Shown here piece by piece: positions 1 to 12,300 of a stretch of DNA of 64,000 nucleotides (its first letter is position 1; the number at the start of each line of letters is the position of its first letter). The stretch covers positions 1,897,501-1,961,500 of the forward strand of contig JAILWY010000009.1 in assembly GCA_022113835.1 (NCBI GenBank), read 5' to 3'. The notes beneath the pieces were generated by a model. The model was not told the DNA's origin, did not search any database, and was given only the letters and a program-made list of their open reading frames with translations. This stretch comes from Atopsyche davidsoni. Taxonomy: Eukaryota > Arthropoda > Insecta > Trichoptera > Hydrobiosidae. Both the position numbers and the translations under genes were made by a program.

Positions 1-235
1 ACTAATATGCTCGGGCTAATCAATATTTAATGATTTGCAAACACTGGAACAAAAAATTCTCACTAAATTGCAGTGGCTCGTTAGCATAGTTGGATAAATG
101 CACCGGCCATGAAAGCTTGGGGATGTGGGTTCGAATCCCACACAAGTCACGATGATATTTTCTGAGAGTTTTCTTTAATCGTTTTCAATGTATGAAAAAA
201 TGTGCTTAATCACATAAACGCTGTTTTTAATTGAA
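1..235 (+). mobile_element. tRNA-derived retroposon, single-headed copy, left end cut by window
   Basis: Contains a tRNA-like core at 73-150. The 5' GTGGCTC and 3' AAGTCAC can pair as an acceptor stem with one mismatch and one wobble. GCAT/ATGC pairs around AGTTGGATAA as a D arm. GTGGG-TTCGAAT-CCCAC is a perfect T arm and contains the pol III B-box GGTTCGAATCC. The gap between acceptor and D stem is two bases too long and the anticodon stem is poor, so this is not a working tRNA. The tail (ACGATGATATTTTCTGAGAG onward) is shared with the other copies in this window. The head (AATATTTAATGATTTGCAAA) recurs at about 16000-16030. Confidence 0.75.
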
Positions 236-1484
236 AAGAGAAATCAATGACTTCAATATGTTCATACACATACTTAAAATAAGAAATTCGCGTAATGCGA
301 TAATTACTGTATATTGTAGAACGTATTTATAATATATTTACTTCGTACTATTCTATTTACTTGGGTTGTATTCATAGAGTAGTCAGTACAAACGCAATGT
401 GTGTGTTTTTTTTTTTCAAATAAATAAATAAGTGTATCAGGTGCATATTCCGATAGGATACTAGATCTACCATTGGATATGAATAGCCTTTTTCGAGAAG
501 GTTCTTCATGTCACACGTTGTAGGATGCCTGCACATCCAAGCTGATCATCTCTACCATTTCTCACCCTGGCCCCGCCCCCACCATGGCAGACGAGATAAG
601 GGAAGGTAATTTGTTCCGAGGCGAGGGGACTTGAAATTGCCGATGGATGCTACTGCAGGCAACGAATAAATATTAAACCGGAAATTCTTGTTCCTTCCAG
701 AGGATTAAATTATGCTGAAGTTAACACGAAAGAAGATCAGATGCTGTTTTGATAAAGTGTGTCGATGTTTATATTACTGCAATCAAAAGATTTGATCTAA
801 CGAAAATATATAAACAATATAGTTCCGTTTAATACGAATATACCAACAAAATTATCATAGTTAATAGTTTACTTTAAATTTTTTAAATAAATAGATCAGA
901 CACTGCAATGGAATTATTTAAAACCTACTTGTCAATGATTTTATGAAATGTCTCATTGAAATATTTTATAGTACATTCAATAGTTAATTTAATTATTGAG
1001 GTATTTCAAACCTAAAGTAACTTTTAAAAAATGCCTTATATATACTTGCATATTATTTATTGACGATTGTGATGGATTAATCCATATAATTTTGTTTATT
1101 AAATTGAGCATTCATTTTTTTTAATTCTTACGAATTTTAAATACATATGCAAATAAAATCATTTTCAATAATTTGTAAAAATTCAAATATCAGTGTAAAA
1201 ACAGCACAATTTTACATATTTTAAATAAAAAATTGAAGGTACAAAATAAGCCCGCAGAGAATTGATTCAGTTTATTTATTTACACATCTTTACGTATAAA
1301 ATATTATAAGAAATCCTCGGATTATCTAGATTCTTTCGTTTGGAACAGCGTATTACAAACGGCTACTCCCGAAAACGTTTCGTGTAAATCGTGAAAACCG
1401 TTTACATATTTTTTCAGCGGCCTGAAAGGCGCTTTCGCCACCCCACACCAGCGAAGCCTGGCGGACTCGCAGTTTTATAGTTCG
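236..1484. other. Intergenic or 3' flank, AT-rich
   Basis: Mostly AT-rich sequence with a short GC-rich patch at about 520-660 that has no open frame or splice pattern I can support, and the CG-rich 1410-1484 stretch directly beyond the candidate terminal exon. Nothing else recognised. Confidence 0.4.
1271..1280 (-). promoter_or_regulatory. Possible polyadenylation signals for the MATH gene
   Basis: Two overlapping AATAAA hexamers on the minus strand (AATAAATAAA), about 205 bp past the TAA of the candidate terminal exon. AATAAA is common by chance in DNA this AT-rich, so support depends on that exon being real. Confidence 0.25.
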
Positions 1485-1628
1485 TTAAAAATATCCCAGG
1501 GAGAGAAGGAGGCTGTATCTACAAGCTGTCAGCCCTCGCAGGCCTCTGCTGCAGGACAGATAAAGGCTGAAGGGCTGCGGGAGCTTGTCTGGCCCCTCGG
1601 CCTGTTTCCCGATGAACGAGATGAACGT
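1485..1628 (-). CDS. Possible terminal exon of the MATH gene
   Basis: Acceptor ATATTTTCAG|ACG, phase 0, matching exon 5. Encodes TFISFIGKQAEGPDKLPQPF then SLYLSCSRGLRGLTACRYSL and LLSLGYF, ending at TAA (1485-1487). FSLYLxxxxGLxxxxxCRYSLxLSLG resembles RVSVYLNRLTGFDHRCRVRYAVALG of exon 2, so it could be part of another MATH-like unit. No usable donor follows before the stop, so either the protein ends inside the repeated motif or this is a decayed or chance patch. A pair of AATAAA signals about 210 bp downstream fits a terminal exon. It is GC-rich, but other GC-rich patches here are not exons. Confidence 0.4.
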   Translation of the reverse strand, partial: TFISFIGKQAEGPDKLPQPFSLYLSCSRGLRGLTACRYSLLLSLGYF

Positions 1629-3167
1629 CTGAAAATATATTACTAGTCGCTTGCTTCACAGTCAAAGTATCATTCAAAATGAAAAACTACATTTTTAAAA
1701 ATTAATATCATCAGTTTTTACATATTTTTTTAGAGGTCAAAATTTTTCTTTAAGAAAATTTGACTTAAAATAAAAATGCATAGTAAATACTAATAATACT
1801 TTATTTCACTTACGTGTATGGTAATATTCAATATAAATTTATTTTTAAAAGATTCTTGGCGGTTTAAAAAGTATTTATTCAAAGTTATTGTGATTAAATT
1901 ACATAAAAAACCATAAGGCCAAAAAATGACTTATAATTTAGGTTTATATCTATGTTATGGATTAGTCAATCAGATGCGTATTTATTACCCATTACGGGCT
2001 TATTATATTTACTAATATGATTAGGCACATTAGTTCATATATAGAAGATGATTTTAAAGAAACTCTCAGAAAAATATCATCGTGATTTGTGTGGGATTTA
2101 AACCCACATCCCCTGGGGATGACCAGGGGATGTGGGTTCAAATCCCACACAAATCACGATGATATTTTTCTGAGAGTTTCTTAAAAATCATCTTCTATAT
2201 ATGAACTAATGTGCCTAATCATATTAGTAATTATAATTTAGGCGTGAAATATTTTCAAGTCACAAGACGATTCAGGTTTATAAATTGTATGTGTAGTTAT
2301 ACAATATATTTTGGGTTTGCAATATTCCTACAGCTTTGTATGATAGTGCAGTTTTTAGTTTGTAAAGAAAGTCTAGAAATATTAACTAGCAGCCGCGGCT
2401 TTTCATATCGCGGCGTTAAACGAATCGTAAACTCGGAGAGGTGCGCTTAAAGTATGTGCTTGCGTACAGCAACGAATCTCGGAACGTAAAAGTGAACCGC
2501 CAGCAGAGATTGCACGTTGAATGCTTGTTTATCTCACAACATTGACTGTAATAACGAAAAATATTCACGTTGAAAAATATCTACAACAATGTCAAGATCT
2601 AGCAGAATATTTGCATAAACAGCGGCAACAAAATAACCGACCGAATAAATATTTATTTCTTTTGACGTTACAATAGCTTAAAGCTTGCAAGCCTGAAATT
2701 ATACAACAGAATGTTTAAAAACTCGTAAAGCATATTTTTAGGAAACCTTTTATAATTTGTGAATGGGCTTTGGTTGCTGGTGCTTGGGTGTAATGAGAAG
2801 TCTCTTCTTGAAAGACCGAGAATTTAACGTGACTTCAGGAATTTAACGTGACTTTTAAATTCCTGAAAATTGTCTTAGTACCGGGACCAAAATATCAAAA
2901 GTAAAATATAAATATTAAAATATAACCTGGAAAAGAGCCCGCACGATTCTAGTCTCTGATAATGCTTTAAGCTTCTACCCGTACGATATCTCATGTTGAT
3001 AAACTTCTTGTCCTGGAAGTATGAACTTTCTTTGTCAGACTGAGTTGTTCTACTTAACAACCAGACGATGCCACAACCAGTGGACAGGCATGCGATTGAT
3101 ATATAGTATATAGCCTACCTTACAGGTCTTGCTCTTTAAAAACTTTCAGGTCTTTGAAACCACGTAC
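1629..3167 (-). other. Intron between exon 5 and the candidate terminal exon
   Basis: AT-rich DNA holding the palindromic tRNA-derived element at 1955-2230. A CG-richer patch at 2390-2520 and the remainder show no recognisable gene. If the terminal exon is not real, this is simply downstream intron. Confidence 0.4.
1955..2230. mobile_element. tRNA-derived retroposon, palindromic (inverted dimer) copy
   Basis: A leader at about 1963-2000 (GTCAATCAGATGCGTATTT, ATTACCCATTACGGG) is followed by an inverted repeat: arms 2009-2116 and 2123-2230, 108 bp each, 106 of 108 matching, loop GGATGA. Each arm reads outward from the variable-loop/T-arm region of a tRNA-like unit (GGGGATGTGGGTTCAAATCC) through ACAAATCACGATGATATTT and the family tail to CTAATCATATTAGTAA. 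The D-arm half of the tRNA-like unit is missing in both arms. The two mismatches suggest the dimer is fairly young. Confidence 0.8.
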
Positions 3168-3318
3168 CTCCTTGACTGTGACGTCTGTCTCCATGATGAT
3201 TCCCTCATCGCTGGTCTCCTGGGCATAGTAATGCGAGAAGGGCACGCCTGGCAGCGGCAAAGGCTCTGCGGGGCCGGTCTTATGGTGTCTCAGGATGTAT
3301 GCTGTCCAGCTCATGTAT
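3168..3318 (-). CDS. MATH gene exon 5 of the visible part
   Basis: 151 bp. Acceptor is TGATTCCAG|ATACATG; the chosen donor is AAGGAG|GTACGT, near consensus. Phase 2 in, phase 0 out. Encodes Arg (split) then YMSWTAYILRHHKTG, a Pro-rich turn (PAEPLPLPGVP), FSHYYAQETSDEGIIMETDV and TVKE. The last part is the closing strand of a second MATH-like unit. Reading past this donor keeps a frame for 14 more codons to a second GTAAGG donor at 3123, followed by a stop; the upstream donor was preferred because of its stronger consensus and because it puts the candidate next exon in frame. Confidence 0.75.
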
Positions 3319-6300
3319 CTGGAATCATATTAATTTAATATTAATTAATTAACCACCAAAATTCAATTGAATATATTTAATCCCACACTCCATAATTTCA
3401 TTTTCATTTAAAAAATAAATCACCACCAATATATAAGCTTTTTTTTTGTAGATTATTTTTTTTTATGCAAACATTTGTTTGGTAATAATAAGTAAATAAT
3501 AATAAATAAATACAAAACTAGGAATTTTTACAATGGGATGTAAATTATACAATTTTGATTGACTGCAAAAGTTTTTGCAATCGAAAAGCTGCGCTATGAG
3601 ACCAACAATGTATGTAGATTGATTTTGTAATTTAATTTGAGCAAGGCGAATCCAGAAACTTGGATTAATGCAGAAAGTTTTAATTTCAGCCGACTGAGGG
3701 TTGTTTTATTTTCAATAATCCATCACAGGGCCGAATTATCACCCCCCGGTTTCGTTTTACCAAACTTTTCTCATCCACTAATGAGTGACGTCACACGGAT
3801 CGAGTCTCTGGGGCTGTGTGCCACATGAGAGTGCCCAAATAAAATAACAATTTAACTATAAAATAAATTAAAACAAATTTTATAGAATGTTTATTGTCGT
3901 CATTTTCGAAAACAAAACACTAGAAACTGAAAACGTTTTTCATTTTTAAAGTAAACGATGTTGTATTGAATGATTACAAAATTTAAAAATGAAATAAGTA
4001 CGAGGATTATTTGACGATTTCCCAAAAATTCAACTGGCTAGTTCACGTGCAATACTTGGATATAATAGGGTTACTTTGTTACATCTGCGGTGTGTTTGAA
4101 TGGACACGTGTCTGATAAAAACTGGCTATAATGAGGAGTCTGGTCGTGCGGTTTGTTTGTTACATTTCCAGTTGACATTTTTGGGTTAGTCGGGATTCAG
4201 GTTGGAAGAGGGTCTATTAAGTTTCAGTGCTGGGAACATTAACTGATAATCAAGTGATATATTATTAAACGAATTTTATGAAATTAAAGTTTATCTCTAT
4301 TCTTAAATTTTTCTTAATGTGTTTATACTGTGTAATCATAAATAAATGTAAAAAATCAATTCAAATTTATAACTGCTTTGAAATGTTCAATTTTACTTCA
4401 GTACAGTTAAATTATGAAAACCAACGTGTTAACGGCATTTTAAAAATAATATAAAACCATAAACATTGAATGTGATAATAATAGTAGTTTTTCTTGGAAA
4501 TGCAGTAAATATATTTAATATAATAATTAAAAATGATAACTAAATAATTTTATGAGTGGCATATAAAATATTTACAAATTTATTTTTATCAAAAATGTTA
4601 AATTAGTATGAATACTTTAAGTACTGTACAACACAAAAAATATGTAAGGGTGTTTAATAATGTGGATTTATTCTAGTATGAAAATACATAAACTGGTCGT
4701 AATCGCTTATTTCCATACTAATACTTTATTAATAAATTGTAATATTTATTAATTGATATTTCCACACTTTATTTTTAGACGCGACTAATTCCACTAACAT
4801 GCTAGGTTGTTACTGTGCTTGAATATGTCTATATATTATGTTGGCGAAACTAGAAGATTTGTTGTTTACTACATAATTTATAACAGAAGAAGCTTAAAAT
4901 GGATTTTCAGAAGAGTTTCCTCGAAATAATGACTAGTGGCACTAAAACCACGTCCTCTATGGATCCATTAGCAGCGACATAGAAAAATGATGGAGTCTCT
5001 TTATTTTTCCGTCATACATCACCTGGAGTATATTTTTTGTCACCAAGAACAACTGCTCGAGAATGTCTACCTGTGACCATTCGCCTCACAAATATAAAGT
5101 GTTAAAAAAGCTTACATTGGAAACTAAAACGAATTTATTTTTGATTAATATAATGTATTTGATTTTAAATGTGAAAAAATCTGTTGAAAATTCACAGTAA
5201 ACCACTTATAATAAAAAAACGGTATGATGCATTTCAATATAAGGAAGGCTTGGTTTATACCAGTGGCTCTCAAACTCTTTTGGCTCAAGGACCCCCTTTC
5301 ATAGTTAAAACTTGCCCACGGACCCCCTTTCATTGTCAAAACTTGCCTATGGACCCCTTTTCATAGTCAAAACTTGCCTAGAGACCCTGAGTGAAAAACT
5401 ACATAAATTCATATTATAGACTAGTTGGTGCAAGTATCGACTCTTATTAACCTGCCTGACTCACCTGTTATTACTTGTATTTTATGCACCTGTCTATATT
5501 TTTATTTTACTTAGGACGTAAAAATCTCTAATAATGTATTCGTTGTTATTTATTTTAACTTCCATTTAAATAAAAATGTACCACAATTTTTTTATTTTAT
5601 ATTAAACCTTGCGCGGACCCCCTGACGTTGTTCAGGGACCCCCAAATCGATTTTAATTTTCTAAGAACCCCCTGAATGATCCCTGGGGTCCGTAGGGACC
5701 ACTTTGAGAAGCACTGGTATATACGAATTAAGTCGAGGATAATGAAAAATATATAATTACAAAACCGTCATTATTATTTATTAATGATTATTGTGTATAT
5801 ATAGTGTAGTAATTGTAAATTTTGCTATGAACTGATAAATCGCCTGCGGATTGTGAGGGAGACAGAGATCTACCCGGCAAAACTAGTTATATGGGGCTGA
5901 TCATAAGCTCTGGAATTTCGTCATTAGGGGTAGAAAACAACGCAGCGTGGGTGGAGGGCTGAAGGCTCTCTGCTCACAAGGGTGTGCGCTCGTAATCATG
6001 GCCGGGTCAAAGCCTCTACAGACCCCTAGGGATTGAAACGTCGAAAAGGCTTTGCAAGACCTTGTGAGGTACTTTTTAGATTTTCAGGATTAGAAACTTT
6101 ATAAAAAAAGTTTGGCATTGTAAAAAAGTTCGTATTCATGGAAGTAAAGTGTTCTAAGCTATAATATAAAATATGTCTCTATAACCATTAAAAACGTGAA
6201 CATTGAAATCTTTGTGTTAAAGAATTGTAACGCCAACAAAGGGAGTACGAGCTAGCTTTGTCCCTTCTATGCCTAGCTGATGTTATCTAAATGTAAATAC

Positions 6301-9300
6301 ATAAACATCGGTATTGATCGTATTCAGTATGATCAATGTAAAAGGCACTCGTGAACCGAAATAACAACTTGGAATACAATTCAGTGTTGATGAACAGTGT
6401 TTGGGGAAATAATGAATCTGCTTGGTTGGCTTCAGAGCTGGGATTGTACGAGTATCATCATGATAAGAATGTGCAAATAAATGCAATTTAATGTATGTAT
6501 TTCGAGCAGACCATCTGTTTAATTAACAAATAATATTAAGTAAAATACATTAAATAGATTAACATTTACTTATTTGTGATACGAAGTCATAATATTTGTA
6601 TTTGAAATTTAATATCAACTGCGTAATAAAGTATTGATTCGCTCAGATCATAATAACAACGAGTTAATAGAGATAAAAAAACTTTATAATAGCTTCTGAA
6701 GTTTGTTTAATATAGTTCTGAATAAATAATATGTGGTTTATTTCAGAAAACAACTTTTCTCATAGTTTATATAATAGGTTTTTTGGCGTTCAAAAATTAT
6801 ATGTTGTTCAAATATTTTCACAGCTATTTATTTATATATTTTTTTAAAATACCAACGCTGATATATTAATAACGCGAAGTAATTAATATATTTAATAACA
6901 ATATTTTGATTATCCAATTCATCTTCATTGATTTCAATTAGTGTTGTAGACTGAGATAATCAGCCGCCATTCCAAACATAGCCGGTATAGCTCGGAGATA
7001 ACGGCAGATTAATCACAAACAATGAGCACTCTTTGCATTGAATTTCGTTCACATTGTGTTGCCAGCAGCAAGGGAGGCTTGCAGGCGAAGGGGATGATTT
7101 GCAAAGCGACCTGGCAACTCCGTCTCTTACCCCTATTACAATTTACGAAGGAATATAATTTATTTATGTTTGCGCAAAGCAAAAAGACGGTAGGCGAAAT
7201 GAAATCATTTAAGGACAGGTGTGGTGTTTTTCACGAAGGATTATTAATAAATCCATTTAAAAAAAAACACTCGATATATGGGATGTTTATTTTTGGTATT
7301 TTAAATTGTGTGAATTTAACCTTATTATCTGGAAGGCTTGATTCAATTTTTTGCGTGTTTTTCAGCGAACGTATATTTTGTTATTTTTTTACGCATTTAA
7401 CTGTTTTTCGACTAAAAGTATTTTTACCCAGTACCCAGAAGCTTTTACTTAAAATTAACATTATGAAAATGAAAAATAAACAATTAAACCATTTTTTTAT
7501 AATTGAACTTGAGTAAATTGAATTTTACTGTAAAATTGTATTAATAAATAAGTTGTTATACTTTTAATACAAAATAACGTAATTGCATGATATTTAATGG
7601 AGATTAATCTTACACCATGTTGATTTATTACACTCGCTATACTAACTACAAATCACATAATAAAAGTTATTATTTATTTCACGCCAGCACCAAAAAATAA
7701 AATTGTAAACAAAAAAAATATATAATGAAACAAAATAAATAAAATTTAGAAGTATAAACAAATTATTCAAATCTATACTTGTATGGATTCAAGAGACTCA
7801 GGTAATGTGAAAAATAAAAATTAAATGTGCTATGTCTACTAATAGCAACGATTGTGATTATCTAGTTTGGAAAAAAACAAGTATTAGTGACCTCTGGACT
7901 TTGGATTGGGGTTGTGAATGAACTTTGAAAGTCTGTCGGGAAATAAATGTAGATGCTGAGTTTTATTAGGCGTCCTAAATCTTTCCCGGAGAAAAATTGT
8001 AGGGATAAGCCATTCAGGAAACGGAGAGTTGTAGCTGGGCTTTGCGATAAGCAGAAATAATTTGACGGTCTTATTAATAAAGAGATTTATGTTTGTGTAT
8101 ATATTAAATAAATTTTATCAAAGGTTTTGTTTTGTACACGGAAGATGTCATCATCCAGACCAACAGAACGAAGAGTCTAAAATCTTTGCTGTGGAAGTGT
8201 TTGGGGTCCCAACAGCGTCCTTCTGTAAAATGTCGGTTCATATTTTTTTTTTAAATGTATGTTATGCAATTCAGAAATGTTTCGAGAGAAATGTTTTCGA
8301 CTGCGATATTTATTCTGGAAAAATTATCTTTCAACAAGTCGGTAGATGTGCTATATAATATTAATTAAGTACAAGAAGGGCATAAATAGATTTATCGAAA
8401 CATAGACAGTCCTTTGATTAGTTTCAGTTTTGTTATCTTTAACGTAGTAAAAATTCGTTTTATTTTAATCAACTACTTTTCACATGTATTTATTTTCCAC
8501 ATAATTTTTTTTATCTTCTGCGGTTTATTTAAATACATAGTAGTAGTAGATTAAGATCATTTTCCTTATATTTTTCTGCAACGTCTAAAAATTCAATGCA
8601 GCACACTACGCTGAAGACTTATAGAGATTCTATTCTTCATGTACATCCCTTTGTAGTCTGTTATGTCGTTCGTTCTGATCGTTATCCAAGTAGCTATTTA
8701 TAGAAGGAATCTTGTTATTTTACTGATAGTTTTCTTGTATCGCCGCTATTATTGGTCTCGGATTTCCTTGTATACTTCTTGCAACTTGCACAAAGGATTT
8801 ATTTATACTTTGATTATTGGGTGCTGAGTTTTTGTATTTACTAGATAATTTACTTAAATATACGTTTATTTTTTTTTGTGATTTTATACAAAAGAAATGC
8901 TTTTATATTTATGAAAGTGATTCATGTAAGTTTTGTACAAAAATAGCAATGATATAGAATCCTCCATTTATCAGGTACATTAAATGTCTATTTTTTGGTT
9001 GGACGTCAATCAAATTATTACCCATTACGGGTTTTTATTATATTATTAATATGTTTAAGCACATTAGTTCATAAAAATATCATCGTGATTTGTGTAGGAT
9101 TTGAACCCACATCCCCTGGCTTACATGGCCGGTATACTAACCCTTGCACTAACGAATCACTAAATATTGGTTGGCCTGGGCACATTGGTTCACATGTAGA
9201 GTATGATTGTTAAAAATTCTCGATAAACGGAAGCGGTTCGTTAGTACAAGGGTCAGTACACCGGCCATGCAAGCCAGGAGATGTGGATTCAAATCCCACA

Positions 9301-12300
9301 CAAGTCATCATCTTCTATGTATGAACTAATGTGCCTAATCATATTAGTAAAGGTACATTAAACTCACATTACTCTTACCACCTGACAATCAATCTATCTA
9401 TTTCTAACAACCTGTCCCTTTAATAATTGTTTACGCTATTGCTTGTTATTATATAAAATTTATTACAAAAAAGTTGCCGAAACCGGTCATCAATATAAAA
9501 AAATTGCATGTGAAAAAATCACTCAAGTATTTTATTGAAAGTACAAAATTTTTCAGTATTGTGCTTGTTTGTTATGGCGATTAAACGACTTTGCAAAGAG
9601 CGAATAACAAGAGGTGCTCGAAACAGGAAGCTGCGCATATCTGACGTCACTACGTGGGATATTTCAGGATTGCCGGGGTATGCGCCGAGTGCAGCGGCCG
9701 CAATCAGATTACGCGCCGGGGCGGCAGGAATTGGGGCGCGCCGGTCGAGCGGACCTCCCTCCCGGGGGAGCTGGACCTCCCGGGGAGGTGACGAAAACCA
9801 CACCCCCCCTAACCCACCCACCCACCCCGGTCGAAGCACCCGGTAATGAATGCAGAGAGAATATTTATTCAGAGCTATCCACAAAAGCAGCACGTCAGAA
9901 ACGCTTCGGTTCATTTTTGTGTCGATTGATAAATGCAGTTTTTGAAGTAACACAATACATCGAGCAACGGATAATTTTTTTAAATTTTGCTAGTACAAAA
10001 GTATTACTAATATGATTAGAAATAGAAAAATGAAAAATATTATAACCCACATCCCCAGGCTTACATGGCCGGTGTACTGACCCTTGTACTAACGAATCAC
10101 ATCAATTAATCGAGAATTTTTAACAATCATACTCTACATATGAACCAAAATATTTATTTAATCATCTTCTATGTGTGAACTAATGTGCCTAATCATATTA
10201 GTAAACTATCTACTATAATAATAGCCATTGTGTGTTTGTATGTATGTTTAATTTTTCCGTTCTGTATAGAATATCTTAAAAGATAAAACGCTGATTTTTT
10301 GCACATAAGTTAAGTAAATTTTTCCGCAGCTATGTGCCGAATTTCAAGACGATAGGATAATATTTTCATTCATAAACTTTAAAATATGCTTTAGCGAATT
10401 TCAATATGTACGAATTATATGATTCAGTTCTTCGCCGCGAGATGTCGTTCACCGCGAGAATTTCAAATTTAGAACTTTTACAAAAAAAACAAAAGACGCA
10501 TCGTTCATCAAATACGTCATTTTGTGACGGGCTACATTACTAGTATATATATAAAACACAAAAGATGTTTGTGTGTCCGTTATAGGCTTTGAAACCATCC
10601 AACCGATGTGCCCCAAGCCGGTTTCATTTGAAAGACAATAATACGAAGAATCTTTGAGATTATTAAAACAATGCAGTAAATACATTCGATCTATTGATTA
10701 AGTCAATTTCGACATTTTCCATACAAAAATTTTCGACATCTGTAAAGTCGACATCGTTCCTCGCAAAAAATTTGAAAAAAGAACATTGTGAAGATCGCGC
10801 ATAAAATAAAATCACTATTTGTCATTCATAACAGAGAGTTTTATCATTTGAAGTTATCAAAATAATATATATATATATCAAAAAATGCTACCGAAAAAAA
10901 TACAGCAGATGCGAAACGAAAGAACAGCCAAAATTGCCGGAAAACGTAAAGTGCGTATAGAGTCAAATAGGTTGAAAGACCGGCAATCAAGAGCTGTAGA
11001 AACACCAGAACAACATGAAGCACGTCTACGTCATGTACCACAGCAAGAGCTGCTGAAACTCCTCAACAACATGAAAACAGCGTAGTAGCACACGCCGGGT
11101 ATCCGCTAGTGGGTAATAAATACGCACTTGATTGACGTTCAATCCAAAAAATAGACAGTACTAAAGTACTCGGCATCCTCTGGACGGCAGACGAGCTAGT
11201 GCCGTCCATGCTTAAGATCCAGCGAACTTGGGACGCAGCCGTCTACTTTGCCGAGAAGACTTTGACCCGAAGGAATGAGCTCAAGAGACAACGCCAGTTA
11301 AATACCAGAACTCCGACCTGAAGAAAAGCCTATGGACACGACAAGAACGGCGCTGAAAAGGGTCGAGAGCTGAAGAGCACGAGCGCATCACTCAACGGAG
11401 ACGCTGTCTGCATAGATAGTCAGGGACGAATGTCAGAGACGAATAGAAGGGAGGGGAGGCAGACTGGGGAACAGCGAAAAGTGCGCTCCCTGAGAATCCC
11501 CTCTCACAAATGAATGAATTGTGTATGTATTTATAAATTAAAGACCAGCTGTCGGCACCCGGAAGTAGTACTACAGCGCTGTATAAAAAAAAGTGCTAAA
11601 GCCGAGCATACGGTTTGTACTTTCTTCTTGCATAAATAATAAAGGCATATGCACTTCACCCTGATGCTGAAAATACCCAGAAGAAACTTTAGACGCAACG
11701 TGACCTCCAAGAGGCCGATGATTAGCCAGTTGAAACAACGTACACAATATATTATGTACCAAATGAAAACTATCAATGTGATTGTGTCATATATATTATA
11801 AAATTTATTTTTACCGTACAATTTTGTATAGCTCTATATTAGTATATTTAAATATTAAACAAAAAATATATAAAAACGAATACAAATGATTATACAATAC
11901 TGAATTAGTTTACAAGTTGTGAATCATCAGGCAAACTAAAATGATAATTTTACGGTTTTGATTTCTCTTTTAATTTCAACATGCTGTTGTAATCGTGTTT
12001 TCTGCAGTCGAAATTTCAATACTTTCAAAGTGTAAAAGAATTAGTTAATGGCATTTTCAGGTTCACTTAAGTATTTCTTCATGAATATTGAAGAAAATGA
12101 CTGCCTTTGAAGGCACTGTGAACGGAGAATCTTATATTTATGGAACGGGAACTCGCGAAACTTGGCAACTTTGATTTTGAAGGCGCGCCAGTCCAACTTC
12201 AGCGCCGGTGGAATGGTAAATATTTGTTTTCGACTATACGTACTTAACATTAAGCTAATTTCTTGAAAATACTTAAAAGTCATAATCGCGATTATACTGC

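Larger units (their letters stand above)
10004..11157 (-). mobile_element. tRNA-derived retroposon (minus orientation) carrying nested Helitrons
   Basis: Read on the minus strand it starts TGTCTATTTTTTGGATTGAA at 11157 and ends CATATTAGTAA at 10004. Flanking direct repeats GTACAAAAGTA (9993-10003) and GTACTAAAGTA (11158-11168) are an 11-bp target duplication with one mismatch. Inside, 10209-11109 is Helitron sequence; without it the retroposon is about 253 bp. It contains the leader, the spacer with AGAGTATGATTGTTAAAAA, and one tRNA-like unit (TTCGTTAGTACAAGGGTCAG, CACCGGCCATGTAAGCC, GGGGATGTGGGTT) that breaks off in the T arm. The antisense tRNA-like unit is absent. Confidence 0.78.

Noticed and set aside
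73..150. Functional tRNA gene
   Set aside because: The T arm is perfect, but spacing between acceptor and D stem is wrong, the anticodon stem is poor, and the same sequence recurs with a shared non-tRNA tail, so it is a tRNA-derived retroposon.
7022..7516. 164-codon plus-strand open frame
   Set aside because: The AT-rich second half reads as K/F/I/L-rich low-complexity protein, with no domain, splice context or conservation evidence. It lies in a host intron on the opposite strand.
9519..10015. Overlapping frames of 103-144 codons on both strands
   Set aside because: Caused by GC-rich composition of the 9600-9850 island; they overlap each other and have no domain.
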